Of a stretch of 64,000 nt of DNA, positions 9,906-20,623 are shown piece after piece. Each line of letters starts with the position of its first letter. Within the stretch, counting starts at the first letter, position 1. Origin of the DNA: Gnetum montanum. Taxonomy: Eukaryota; Streptophyta; Gnetopsida; Gnetales; Gnetaceae. The DNA lies in contig MNCI01007659.1 of the NCBI GenBank assembly GCA_015680685.1, positions 265,633-329,632 of the forward strand, in the 5' to 3' direction. Position numbers and translations under genes: made by a program. A model generated the notes under the pieces. It searched no databases. It had not been told where the DNA came from and was given only the letters and a program-made list of their open reading frames with translations.

Positions 9906-11288
9906 GGGTTCGTGGCACGTCCCCAGCATGCATCATGACTCATTAAGCAAGCAAGCATGCATGGTGCCAACACGGGGTGGGACGTTGCAGTTATAGAATG
10001 TAGTTAACGATGCTAAGAAAACACCCTCTGGAATATATGTAGCACCACTTCCCCTGGCATCTTGTTGATCCTACAGAGATGTCTTATGACATCTTGCTAA
10101 CTCTTTGGAGCTACTGCCACCACGACTCATTACCCTAGTAGTAGCTTTCCTGGTCAGCGCCTGCTACTGGAGTTCTAGCAATATTGTGGCCTAGCCACAA
10201 TGTTGCTATCCCCCAGCCCTCACCTTTGTCTGAGCCCAAAAGACGTTTAGCTGTTAGGCACCTCTCCTTGTAGCTGAACTGCATAGTGTTTGCCTTGGAT
10301 GGGGACTCCTGGGCACTTGTATCACAATAACTCCTAGCCTCCTCGATGGCAACTCCTCCATGCGGATGCTACCAAGGTCGTTGCTAGCCTTCCTGGTTTG
10401 GACATCGCATGCCTCAGCAAGAACATCCAAAGCTCCAACAGCATCCAAAACAAGCAAGATCTTTGCCTTCGTTTTGCATCATGGTTGTTTCTTTTAGTTT
10501 TCTCTCTGTTGTGTTTACAGGATATGTGCCGGAGGGGTGTCGGTCAGAGGTGCATTTCGCCACAGTGGCAAGATGCTACATCGTTACAAGGTGGTTGTCT
10601 TGATTAGCTTGGCTACTTTGGAGTGCACATCATATCCTCCCCCTTAAACCCCTTTACCTTATTCCTTACACTCACGATCCACTCTCTCACCTATTTTACA
10701 AGCTTTTCCTGATACCTATAAAGCCCTCCCATATGCTCGATCGCAAAGTCCATGATGTGCGTAACACAGCTCGCTGCATGGGAAGCATCTGTAGGTGGGT
10801 TAAAGCCCCATGTGGATGTAACACAACTCATCCTAGGAAAGAAACACCTGTCCTGCAACAACAAGGTTGTTTACAAATGTAAGCGGCAAAACAACAAAAG
10901 GAAAAAGTGTAAGAGAGCAAAAGCTCATGCTTAAAAAAAATGTGCCTAAAATGGATGGCACAACAGCTATTTTGCAATCATCCTCTCTAAGCATTCTAAT
11001 GAGAGGTCAATGGTCAGTAAAAGAAAAGATGACCATGCAAACAACTCCCTCACAAGCACTTCGATGAGGGATCCTACTAAGTTTCATCTTTACCATTTTT
11101 CTGAACCTCGTTCCCCTTGCTTAAACTTTCCCTTTTCCCCATATAACCAATGCAGCACTCAAGCATAGCTAGGTGACATCTTGGCGATTACCGAGGAATG
11201 ATGTTAGCGTGTAGTCTTTTGGGATGTTTTGTATTCTTTGTCAGCCTCTCTTGGGCCCGTCCTCTAGACGTAGATAAAGAGGGACCAA
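9906..11288 (+). other. 3' spacer of T2, with polypurine tract
   Basis: Non-coding. Parallel to 2163-3423: T-rich segment then 'CAGGATATGTGCCGGAGG' near 10520, 'CCCCCTTAAA' near 10645, A-rich block 10860-10935. Ends in AAAGAGGGACCAA, a polypurine tract abutting the LTR start. Short open frames here show no family signature. The two spacers share blocks but have clearly diverged. Confidence 0.5.
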
Positions 11289-11459
11289 TGAAACACCCTA
11301 AAATTTCAAGGCACTCTTTCTTCACCAGGATCACTAGGGTCTTAGAACTTGAGGCTCACATTTCCATAAGTGTAGCCTTGTGACAGTTTGACACGATGTT
11401 GAAAGTTTTTGGCAGTGCTCACGATGTGTGAAAAAGTTCAACAGGTTTTCTTGTGGAAG

Positions 11460-12175
11460 AGTTTGCTATGTTATCCTACGCTATGTAGCATAGCAGGCCT
11501 CGGAAGACAGTTGCTTAGGCAACCAAACTATTGCAGAACAAAGTGCTACGCTATGCTATGCGACGCAGCGTAGCACAGTGTAGAAAAGGTGAAACAGAAA
11601 GGCCCAGCTTACCAAGTGATCCCAATTGCACTCAGCAAGCGCTTTGGCCTTCAAAACCAACTGCCTCATTCAACTTCAAGCCCTCAACAGAGCTTCTCAT
11701 CAAAAAATGGTAGATTGAGTAAAAAGCAGGCTATGTTGGCTGCTACACTATGCTATGCTACATAGCGTAGCATAGCATAATGACAATGCAAGAAAGGCAA
11801 AAGGAATCTTAAAATGAAAGATCAAAAAATTCAGAGGCTTCACGTCACAAAGAGCAAAGGTTACAGATTGTCAGCATCATCTTCAAACAAAACGTCTACA
11901 ACTTTAATGCAAATCGTAGTTAAGGCCAGCTACTATGCTATCCTATGCTACGTAGCATAACATAGCGTAGAGAGCATGTGGAACCAACCAAAACACTTCA
12001 AAAGCTACCAACACCTGCAATTAACTCCAATGGAAATTTCTCCTTCAAACTAGTGGCTACACTATGTTACGCTATGCTACGCTACATAGCGGAGCACAAC
12101 GTAGCAAGCAACTATGCTATGCCAACATGCTACACTCCATAGCATAGCAGATGGCTATGCTACATCAGTGTGCTT
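11460..12175. repeat. Palindrome array in T2 LTR
   Basis: At least six clusters of CTATGCTA/TAGCATAG/TAGCGTAG motifs arranged as inverted repeats: near 11470, 11548-11582, 11740-11780, 11932-11970, 12055-12110 and 12110-12165. The best is TATGCTACGTAGCATA at 11944-11959, a perfect 16-base palindrome. The first four main clusters are about 190 bases apart, but the sequence between them is not repeated. Confidence 0.8.
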
Positions 12176-12352
12176 CACTCCTTGTCTACATCATTGGCAT
12201 ACCTGATCCCAACATCTTCAATTCTGATAGCATGATTACAGCGTGATAGGTCCATGACCAGCTTTGCATGCTCATGCAGCATAGACACGTCAACATCTTA
12301 TGGGTCTAGGACACATGTCATCCAGGCCTCATTTCTTGCGTTCTCCTAGCCC

Positions 12353-12360
12353 TATAAATA
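12353..12360 (+). promoter_or_regulatory. TATA box of T2 LTR
   Basis: TATAAATA in CCTAGCCC-TATAAATA-CCCC, the same setting as at 5148, inside an LTR and downstream of the palindrome array. Confidence 0.6.
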
Positions 12361-12980
12361 CCCCAACGAGCAACGCTCAAAGGGTTGGCAAAATTGAGAA
12401 TTCGGTTGGCAAATTTTAGGGTTGTTGGCAAATTTGGTTGGCAATTTTGAGCATTGTTAGCATTTTTTATTGGCAAGTTGAGAAACTTTAGCAATTGTTA
12501 GTTAGAAAAATTGTGCAAAGGGTGGGCAAAAACAAATCCCTAGTTGACAAGTTGGCTCTATAGCATTTCTTCTTATTGGCTCTTAACTTTGTGTTCAAGT
12601 GCACAGTTGGCTTGCTTTGAATGCCCTGGTTACTTTTGGGATCTCTGTGCTTCCCAGTGTTGCGCAACCGATTATATCCATCTTGAGAAAGCAAAGCCGT
12701 AATCTTGAAGCGGTGCATTTCTTAACTCTAGTTCGCTTTATTTTCTTGCTTATCATTGCATTCTACATCGTTTTCACTTCCTTGCATTTAATAATTGTTA
12801 TTTTATGCTATAAACATTGTTTCGAAAAAATATGTTTGCAAAAGGTTTAGTGACACCAACTAAGTCCCTGTTTGATCGACCAGATGGTTCAGGGTGTCCT
12901 ATTTCTATTTTATCCAGCATGGCCCTCGCATGGATCTGGGTTAAAACTATCCAACCGACGACCTCTCGGTGTTTCCAGCC

Positions 12981-13454
12981 ACTAACGTTTTTGGTCGCTA
13001 CACTTCTGCGACTTGTGACTTGCACAACCCTTGTTCCAATAGCCATAACTCGCTCACTAGCACTTCGATTCTTATTTTCAAAGAAGCTACTTGAACTCGG
13101 AGTGTTCAACTTAGTCGTGGGGGAGGGGTACACTCCAAAGTGTGCATAAATTTTTTGGAATTTGTCATCGCCTGAAGGATACTATAAAGGATAATTGAAA
13201 AAAAAAACCAAACAAAAAATGATGATAAATATGTGTCAAAAACAATATTATCTCCTCACCTGCACTAAGAAATTAAATTTTAAAGCCACGTAATCAAATT
13301 AGGGGCCCAATATTAAAAATTTTAGGGGACATTTCCATAGGATTTTCTAACTCTGGATCACACGAAATAAGAAACAAATTCATTAAGGTAGAAGTAAGGT
13401 ATAAGTTAAATTTTGTAAAAAACCTTACTAATTGTCGGACTCATGTGATTGTAA
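12981..13454. other. Leader-like region before ORF2 of element A
   Basis: Shares with 33130-33529 of element B the order 'CCATAACTC', 'TTCGATTC..T.TTTT', an A/T-rich segment with 'TTTTTGGAA', then ORF2. Non-coding. Shows that A and B belong to one family and that A's recognisable part starts here; everything of A upstream, including its 5' LTR, gag and pol, is missing. Confidence 0.5.
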
Positions 13455-14640
13455 ATGGCCCCTAAACGTGGACAACAAGAAGGACCCTCTCAAGGTGTGT
13501 CCAAGCAACCTAGGAGAGGTAGAGAACAAGCATCTCCCGAACAACATGCAGAGTAGGAGGTGCAATTGTGTAGCATCCATTAAGAGATTCCTGCTACTGT
13601 GCAGTTGGGACAGGCAGAAGGAGGAGCTACTAAAGCACCTAGATAGGGAAAACACCTCATGTTGTCCTTGGAGTGTGTTTAGGCTATTCGAGAAAAGTCC
13701 ACATTGGCAACTGTGATCGTGGAATTAAATTTCAGACCTTTTACGGAATTCGCTCCTGAGACCGTTAGGGACCAACTCAAAGGGTTCCCATTTTGGCCCG
13801 TCCTCTCTAAAAGTGGTGCTTGGTACTTTGGAGAAACATATAAATTTTGGCATAATAAAGAAGAAGGCACCACGGTTGACATTTGTGATGTGTCTGTAGA
13901 TTTTTCCACCAAGGACATCTCAGAAGTGTTGAACCTTTTGAATATAGGATCAAAAGTTGCTCACCTGTCCACTCACTCTGATGCTTATGCACGAAGAGTC
14001 TAGTTGGACAAGGTGTACAGAAAAGAAGATAAGACATATGTAGAGTTGACATTGAAAGAAAGGATATACTTCAGGATTGGTACTTATCACATCTTGCACA
14101 TAAGAGGATTAAATAGAATTTCAACATATACAGCAAGAGAAAGTGCAATATTGATGGGAAAGGTTAATGCTAACCTTCCTCACCTGTATCTCATGGAGAT
14201 CTTAATGTGGTTTGAAGAATGCAAGATAGGGAAGTTCGCGTTGCCCTTCCCTTGTCTCATTAGGAAGCTGTGCGAATGTGGTGGTATTATGGGGTACACC
14301 AATGACATTCCTAGAAGAGTTGAAAATGCTTCTTTCATCGAACTACTAAAGCCACTAGCCTAAAGGAAGAGTGCTAGTGAGACATTGGAGCCAGAGTAAG
14401 AATAGATGGTGGGGTCCACTACAACTCAAACTACAGGGCCTAGCCAACTCCCAAGCATAGTGCCTAGTCAACAACAAGTAGGGCCCAACATGAGCTAGTG
14501 AGACCAACCACCACCACTGCCATAGGATTATAGACCGTCGATGAGCCATCTTAGGGCCATTGCTGAGATGGTCAGTTGGGGAAGTCATGATGATGCTAAT
14601 CTCTTTTGCATCATTGAAAACACTATATGACCCACAGTTT
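13455..14640 (+). pseudogene. ORF2 N-terminal part, 'putative plant transposon protein' type (element A)
   Basis: An ATG at 13455 opens 'MAPKRGQQEGPSQ' and the same frame runs, with several TAG/TAA codons, through 14363 and on into a proline- and glutamine-rich tail to about 14640. Recognisable blocks: 'GFPFWPVLSKSGAWYFG' (13775-13830), 'VDICDVSVDFSTKDISEVL' (13878-13935) and 'LPFPCLIRKLCECGG' (14238-14283). The last fits the LPFPSLIT.LC..AGV signature that I associate with the Pfam 'putative plant transposon protein' family. The function of this family is unknown to me beyond its association with plant LTR elements. Element B carries the same ORF at 33530, and copia element F carries a related one. 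Position: between the missing pol and the 3' LTR. Confidence 0.6.
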
Positions 14641-14939
14641 CTATTAATCATGCATGGGATGATGTGTCCATACAAACAAGAGGAGGGGAGACCCATTGGT
14701 CACAAAAAATTTCAAGGAATGCTACGTCTTTCTAAGTGCAATTGGAAATAGGTGAAGGGGCCACAATGGTGGCCATGTAGCACCAAGATGTAGCGGGAGC
14801 CATAGAAGTGGTCACAGACCACATCAAAGAATCTTTCAATGTCCCTATTGTGTCACTGGTAGATTTCATAGGAGCACGAGATGCTCAAACTCTGGCTGAT
14901 CCCTCAATGATTCCTACAGAGTATGAGGATGTCCTTGAT

Positions 14940-16130
14940 TGATTGTTGCAGACAGGACAAGTAATGACGTCCTTGTTTGACATCCCACAAGATTTCATGG
15001 TAGTGCAATTAGACCTCATCTCCACTAAAAGAAATATGGTCATGGCAGAGACCAGGGTTGAGCATGCAGAAGCAGAGTTGGCAAGACTCCAAGAAAGGCT
15101 TGTTACCCTGCAAGTTGCACAGTGGAACCCATCTCAGTTTGTTCCCGTAGACTAGTTGGACACTTTTAGGATGGAGTAGCTTAATAAACTACTGGCGGAC
15201 AATAAAAGAGTGGCAGAGAGAAGAAGAAGGCCAACTAGGATGCCTCCAAGGCATAAGCGCAAACCTACACTCATGCCAAGGCACTCAGGACCTTATAAGA
15301 ATAGAATAAATAGCTTGCTGCTAATAATCTTTGATTGACCACTGTGGAGAAATAGAAGAATGTTCTTGAGAAAATTTTTTAGCAATTACGAGGTAGTTGA
15401 TCAAGGTCAACCAAGACATGAACCGTTTGGCCAAAGAGAATCAAACCATCTCAATGGAGGAAGTACACACAATCTGTTAGAAGATGACCATTAAAATAAG
15501 CATGTGGACAAATGAGGCCAAGAGACATGAGAAGTTATAGTAGCATTTTAGAGACCAGGTGTGGATGTACAAGCAAATCATAAAAAAGGAGATCCATATG
15601 GCCAAGGCCCACATCAACACCTTTAGTGCTCAACACACTGATTGGTGGATCATATTGGACATATATGCATTTGCCCACCAGGTAGAGCTTAAATTCCATG
15701 ACTTGTAGATTCAAGATCTCATAGAGTACATGGGATTGGCAAACCTACGGTATGCCAAACTAGCCATGTTGATAGTAGGATGCCCAAGAATAGAGCTCGA
15801 AAAGCAGGTAGCTACCACTTATGCTAAATATGAAGCAGAACTTGCAGAGCATAAGAAAACATTGTAGAGGCTAGAAGTCAAAAATTCTAAACTAGAAGTG
15901 GTTAAGGCTAGCTATGAAGGATAGAAAGATGTCGTAGCAGACTTGGCTCAATGGCTTATAGATTTCCAAGAGTATAGGGACAAAGCTAGAGCCTACGAGG
16001 AGGAACAATAGTTGTTTGCAACCTGGTACATTAAAGTAAATAAGATGTTTTTGCAACTACCATGTCCATGGGAGGTGCCGACTCTATCAAATGTTGGAGC
16101 ATCAACATGGATGACACAAGATCCTTGAAC
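14940..16130 (+). pseudogene. ORF2 C-terminal coiled-coil part (element A)
   Basis: Long readable frame broken mainly by TAG, rich in Glu, Lys, Gln and Leu: 'ETRVEHAEAELARLQERL' near 15050, 'RIELEKQVATTYAKYEAELA' near 15800 and 'LAQWLIDFQEYRDKARAYEE' near 15950. Heptad-like spacing of Leu/Ala points to extended coiled coils. Blocks such as 'MLIVGCPRIELEKQVA' recur in element B near 35820-35860 ('MLTVGRPRIELEK'), so this was a conserved protein region and not chance. It probably continues the ORF2 product that starts at 13455, giving a protein near 900 residues. No catalytic motif seen. Confidence 0.55.
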
Positions 16131-16424
16131 TAAAGAAGAAAAATTCCAGGCACTATTGTAGAGCCATCAAATTCCAAAACTTAGAGAACAACACAAGGGG
16201 AAGTGTCCCATGGGGGAACCACCACCACTAGGGACCACATGAGTTTCACAAAATTTTATATTTTTTTGTGTGTCTGTTCCAATTTTGTTCTATTCAATTC
16301 TCCACTATGGCATAAATAAAGTCCTAGTTAGTCAATAATCCCATACATCTCCACTATGTAATCAATGGAACTTGTTTTCATTTTGTTCGACTTGAGGACA
16401 AGTTTTCATTCAGTCATGGGGGTA
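16131..16424 (+). other. 3' spacer and polypurine tract of element A
   Basis: Short non-coding stretch ending 'GACTTGAGGACAAG...CAGTCATGGGGGTA'. Element B ends the same way (36530-36563: 'GGATGAGC...AGTCATGGGGGTA'). The G-run followed by TG marks the junction with the 3' LTR. Confidence 0.65.
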
Positions 16425-16448
16425 TGATGAATCGTGATTCATTAGGCT

Positions 16449-16523
16449 CTGATATCGGACTCGCGATATCGCATACGTGATATCGTAGCCTGGCTAGCGA
16501 TATCGGATGCACGATATCGTGAC
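16449..16523. repeat. GATATC palindrome array in A LTR
   Basis: Five GATATC cores within 75 bases. Two are nested in longer perfect palindromes: GCGATATCGC (16463-16472) and CACGATATCGTG (16510-16521); others are ACGTGATATCGT and GCGATATCGG. Immediately upstream of the TATA box. Confidence 0.85.
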
Positions 16524-16536
16524 TCCTGTGCAAGCC

Positions 16537-16544
16537 TATAAATA
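16537..16544 (+). promoter_or_regulatory. TATA box of A LTR
   Basis: TATAAATA in CAAGCC-TATAAATA-CACATG, sixteen bases after the palindrome array, at a sensible distance for U3/R start in an 842-base LTR. Confidence 0.6.
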
Positions 16545-17280
16545 CACATGTAGGCGCAAGGGGTTGGAAGTCAGTTTTTAGAATTAGTTCGTAGTTCATT
16601 TTATAAGTTAGCTTTCATTTTAGTTCTTCACCCTTTTCCCGTAGTGCATGCCCATAGTGTGATGATTGTAATTGTACGACACATTTATTCGAGTGTGACG
16701 TACTTGGATATGCACATGACCAAAGACAAAGATCGAGATTACTTCATCATTTTAGCATTCACTTAGTTTAATTATTTAATTGTTATTATTATTTATTGCT
16801 TTCGTAGTTAATATCTCTTCACCCTAAACTCCTTAAACGTAGAATGAGTATGACTTAATCAGAAGCATTTAAGTGTGACTACTTGGTATCCCAGTAGCGT
16901 ACCTAGGACATGCGCTTGGTAATCCCAGTAGTAGTCGTACACGAGGTCCAAGATGTGTATGGATGATTAAGGGATGGATGCTCATCACACTTAGGCTAGC
17001 TTAGACTCTCTCTCCCTTTTCCTCCTAGCTTAATTAAAGTTATTTCCTCTAGGAGTAGTACTAGTTTAGGACTGCATTATACACCTCACTTTGGTCTAAA
17101 CCATATGTGACAAAGCAAATACTAGTCTAGGTGGGAAGACAATGAACTGTGATCAACACATAACTATCTAGATACCAAAACTAGCCCATCTGCAGAGTTC
17201 ACCCAGATCATGCATGAAATGCTTGTATTCATATGGTTGAGTGTAGGGCTACCTCGCCACTCATCAACATAGAAATACTT

Positions 17281-17299
17281 ATATATATATATATATATA
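17281..17299. repeat. (AT)n microsatellite
   Basis: Nine to ten AT dinucleotides, shortly after the A LTR. Confidence 0.95.
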
Positions 17300-17359
17300 G
17301 AGTGTTAACTAATGTTTGTTTTTCTTTAGCGTGATATGTAGGTTGTTACCATAAATGAT

Positions 17360-18104
17360 ATGGAGAATAATGCTCAAAGCTTAATGAGGATCTTTGGTAG
17401 AGTAAGTATAACAAAACAAAAGAGGGCTTACATTACATTTGAACACTTAGAGAATGTAATCCCACTATTAATTATTTTGTCTTCTCATCAGAATAGATAA
17501 GGGATGTTGCAAGATGCTCATGGATAGTTCTCTAAGGAACTAGCTGATGTTGCGTCATATGATCTTAAAGAGATCCTAATTAACAATATCCTGGAGGATG
17601 GTTACAAATTTTATGTGCCATTAGAGCTAGTGTATAGTGACTATGAACCTCATTAGAGGTAAGAGCTCCAAGACCAATTATGGAGGAGTAGGCTTGCCAT
17701 AGATTTAACTCTAACCATTCAGATGAAGTGAAGGATGATAAAGTAGAAAAGAAAGAAAAAAGGCTAATTCATCACAGAGATCCATCATTAGGAACCATCC
17801 ACTGTAGTGTAAACAAAATTCTTGATACTCATCTATTCCCTAGGTTCCAACATCTATACTTATCTAGATCATCCAATGATGATGATGTTCCTTTATTTGA
17901 CTACGATGACTATCATAAATTGAATGAAGTTGTTTATATTTCATGAGAGCATGTTCATGATGGCCACATGAAATGGATCAACATGGTGAATGCTCCAACT
18001 TATAGGGGACTTATTAATGATGATCCTCAGCTACACATGTAGGCATTTGATAATGCTTACTACTTGCAAGGGATTGTTAGTGATTGATAAAAGTTATAGT
18101 TATT
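17360..18104 (+). pseudogene. Gag, first part (element D)
   Basis: Starts near 'ATGGAGAATAATGCTC' (17360) and reads with stops through 'YDLKEILINNILEDGYKFYV' and, near the end, 'DDPQLHM.AFDNAYYLQG'. Plant gypsy Gag proteins carry '(D/E)DP..HL..F...C......D..K..LFPF(S/T)L...A..W..SLP'; the first half of that signature is here and the second half lies at 41877, on the far side of element E. Asp-rich segment 17880-17915 (DDDVPLFDYDD). Heavily decayed. Confidence 0.5.
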
Positions 18105-18109
18105 TCCCT
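18105..18109. other. Target-site duplication of E, left copy (TCCCT)
   Basis: TCCCT directly before the E LTR edge; its partner is at 41872-41876. Confidence 0.75.
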
Positions 18110-19058
18110 TGGAGTAGGTTCAGTCTAATGGAAAATCACCTTCAATCTCACTAAATCTAGATATTATGAAAAGACAAATGATATGCTATAAAATAAGAAA
18201 ACTACCTATCTTCAATTATTGAAAGAAGATTACATTAGGGTTCTAAAATCCACAAAACATTCAACAACGTATCAAAATACTTAAATGGTGCTATAGAGAA
18301 TGAGACTCTACAACCACATAATGGATTTTTTTAATGTAAGATACAACTAATAGAGAATCTCTTCTGCAACCTGAGATTGAGATCTAAACTCATAATCAAG
18401 ACAAAATATACAAGCCAATCCACCATACAGTTGACTTGGAGTTGTAACCACATATGCACTCACTCAATATTCTCTATGATACTCTTGCTCAAATTCATTT
18501 CATAAACTTTCATGACATCTCATTGTCATCATCATTATGATATATGCATGAAAAAAAACCAATATTTATTGACATAGTGAGCTAAAGGCTAGAAAAGCTT
18601 CCTCAACCTCAACTTGAAGATCCCATGATGTTTCTATGTTTTTCTCCATCATTTTGGGTATTTCTTGAAAATATAATAGTTAATTTTGAACGTTTACTTT
18701 TTTGGGTCATATTTGATCTTGCTTAGATGTATTATGATAAACTAAACATGTAAGTAAGACATCTCATCTTGGCATAAGACATCTCCACAAGAGATGAGAT
18801 ATCTCAACTCAAATTGGGACATCTTAATTGAGATGTTCAACATTTTTCAAGATGTCTCATACCATTGTGAGACATCTCACTTGGAATAACTATCAAACAT
18901 TCCAAATGTTTTCTCAAGTTTCCAAATGTCTTTACTAAGAATCTAGATCTTGAATAAGATATCTTTTTAGCCTTCAAGACATTTCCATAGAGCTTAAAAC
19001 TTGCAAAAACCACATGTAGTAAAGAGAACAAAGGGTTGGAAGAGGTGTCTCTACACTA
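18110..19058 (-). mobile_element. 3' LTR of element E
   Basis: 949 bases, paired with 40899-41871 along its length ('GAGTAGGTTCA.TCTAATGG' at one end; 'AGAGAACAA.GGG' and 'TCYCTACA' at the other). On the minus strand it starts TAGTGTAG where the partner has TGATGTAG. Contains several AGACATCT/AGATGTCT motifs and a TGTCTC-N10-GAGACA pair. Confidence 0.85.
18853..18874. promoter_or_regulatory. TGTCTC-N10-GAGACA inverted pair in E 3' LTR
   Basis: Inverted pair of the hexamer known as the auxin response element core, 10-base spacer. The E 5' LTR has the same arrangement with the same spacer at 41646-41667. Function is inferred, not shown. Confidence 0.4.
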
Positions 19059-19062
19059 GCTC

Positions 19063-19067
19063 TTCCA
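19063..19067. other. Target-site duplication of F, left copy (TTCCA)
   Basis: TTCCA directly before the F LTR start TGGGGGG; repeated at 25441-25445 directly behind the other LTR. Confidence 0.9.
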
Positions 19068-20148
19068 TGGGGGGTGGGGGGGGTGGTGGTGTTGGGGAGG
19101 GGTAAGGATGAATAAGTTTCCTAGATCAAAACTTAAACAAACAAAGTACACACACAAGTTTATGTTGTTTCCCAACTTGGGTACTCCACACTTGGAGGGT
19201 AGATCAAAGCACATCTTTAAACTTTATTACTTTCAAATTGTTGTTGATGGGTCTCCACCATGTGTAGTCATCAAGCCCCACTTTGGAGTGTTGTACTGTA
19301 GCATGAATCACTCAACCTCACAAGGTTCTATTAGGCTTGGAAATGTGATTTCAAGGCTTCCAAAACCTTTACAATCTTAAATTTTTCACCAGAGTGTTGT
19401 ACCATAGCACCAACAACACAATCTCGTAGGATCTCGACAAGCTCAAGGAACTCAGCCTCAAGGCAACAAGAACAAGAATTACAAGAAATGATTGCAACTG
19501 AATTTGCTAATCCTTGCATAGTACAAAGCAAAAATGATTAGATAATGAGGAGCAATAGATAATTAAATGATTACAAATGATTGTACAATGAATACAACAG
19601 TGCGTGCACATTTTCAAATGCATATGAAGTCTTCTTATAGTTGTCATGTTGCTAAATCATTCTCAAAACTTATGCAATGGCTAGCTAACATTCACTAATG
19701 GTCATGGGAGATGTCTCTTTGAATTTTCCTTGAGATCTAGGAAGATGTCTTTGTTTTTTGAAAGACATCTTTATAAAGTTTGCATCCTAGAAGACATCTT
19801 TGCTCAATGGAAGATGTCTTTCTATATTTGGTCTACATTTTATAAAGATGTCTTTGCCTCATGAAATGTCTTTGGTTGGCGAAACACCTCTTTCTAAATT
19901 TTATCTAAGTTCATCCCAAATTTACCAAGATGTCTACTACTTCCCAAAGACATTTTTCTTTACTTTCTCTTACATGATCAGAGATGTCTTTCTTCACTTT
20001 CTCTTGCATGATGAATGCATTGTTCCTTATCTGAAATTGTGCTCAATCCAAGTTCTTATCTTGTAAGCACAAAAACTACACATAAACAAAAAAACCTTGT
20101 TTTCCATTTTCCTTAATGTTTTGATATACCAAAACCAATAGGTCCACA
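19068..20148 (-). mobile_element. 3' LTR of element F
   Basis: 1081 bases, matching 24323-25440 in 'CCCAACTTGGGTACTCCACACTTG' (split around 19175), the 'CACTTTGGAGTG' region and the CACAA.AACTACAC end. Rich in AGATGTCTTT/AAAGACATCT motifs at 19710-20010. The plus-left edge is a G-run (19069-19102). Minus-strand start TGTGGACC follows the polypurine tract. Confidence 0.88.
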
Positions 20149-20165
20149 ATCTTCCCCTTTTTTTT
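20149..20165 (-). other. Polypurine tract of element F
   Basis: Minus strand AAAAAAAGGGGAAGAT directly before the LTR start TGTGGACC. Normal position and composition for priming plus-strand DNA synthesis in LTR elements. Confidence 0.85.
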
Positions 20166-20623
20166 GGTAATGTTAAAAACTTAAGAAAATGGATTAGCCT
20201 TGTTCCAATAATTCACAATACTTCTCCATCTTTTTAGACATAACCAAAAATGTCAAACCTATAGATATATATCAATATATACATAATTATCATAAAAGAT
20301 ATTCTAAGGAAAGCATAAAGACATATAAAGTACTATGGTAGCCAAGGATTAGGATAAGCATGGAGGGTCAATAGGACATGAAGAAAGTAAAAAGGGAGGA
20401 ATAAAAATCAATAAACCACATAAAGAGAATTAGAAAACACACCATTTTTCCATAATCATCTGCAAAATGTGTTACATCAAACTGGCCATAAGCATCTCAG
20501 AGTACAACTATCCAAAGATCAATCACATATGTGCAAAATCCCAAAATCACATACGTGAGAGCCATAAAATGTCTCCTCCTTTTTGATAATCAAAATAAGA
20601 GAAAAAACATCCTACTGAGGTCT
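20166..20623. other. 3' untranslated part of F
   Basis: No gene seen. A/T-rich with a short (AT)-like run near 20265-20285. Confidence 0.5.

Larger units (their letters stand above)
11289..12980 (+). mobile_element. LTR of Tat-like element T2 (3' limit uncertain)
   Basis: Begins TGAAACACCC after the polypurine tract, and carries TATAAATA at 12353 in the same setting as the T1 LTR. Between start and TATA box lies an array of inverted CTATGCTA/TAGCATAG motifs instead of the 179-bp repeat. The right boundary is inferred only from the point near 12980 where similarity to element B (from about 33130) begins. Overlapping short frames on both strands at 12800-13150 look like chance. Confidence 0.5.
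16425..17266 (+). mobile_element. 3' LTR of element A
   Basis: 842 bases from TGATGAATCG to CCACTCATCA, with canonical TG...CA ends. It follows the same polypurine tract as the B 3' LTR and shares its 3' end ('TGTATGGTTG.GTGTAGGG', 'CTCATCA'). The expected primer-binding site does not follow 17266, so this is a 3' LTR, not a 5' one. Contains a GATATC palindrome array and a TATA box. Confidence 0.8.

Noticed and set aside
12798-13149. Two overlapping open frames on opposite strands (110 codons each)
   Set aside because: They cover the same bases, neither has family wording, and the region matches the non-coding leader of element B at its right end.
16441-16455. GGCTCTGATATC, reverse complement of a tRNA-Met-like primer site
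   Set aside because: It lies inside an LTR defined by polypurine tract and TG...CA ends, and its GATATC belongs to the palindrome array.
16425-17310. LTR 16425-17266 as the 5' LTR of element D
   Set aside because: No primer-binding site follows 17266, and the polypurine tract plus ORF2 to its left identify it as a 3' LTR of A.
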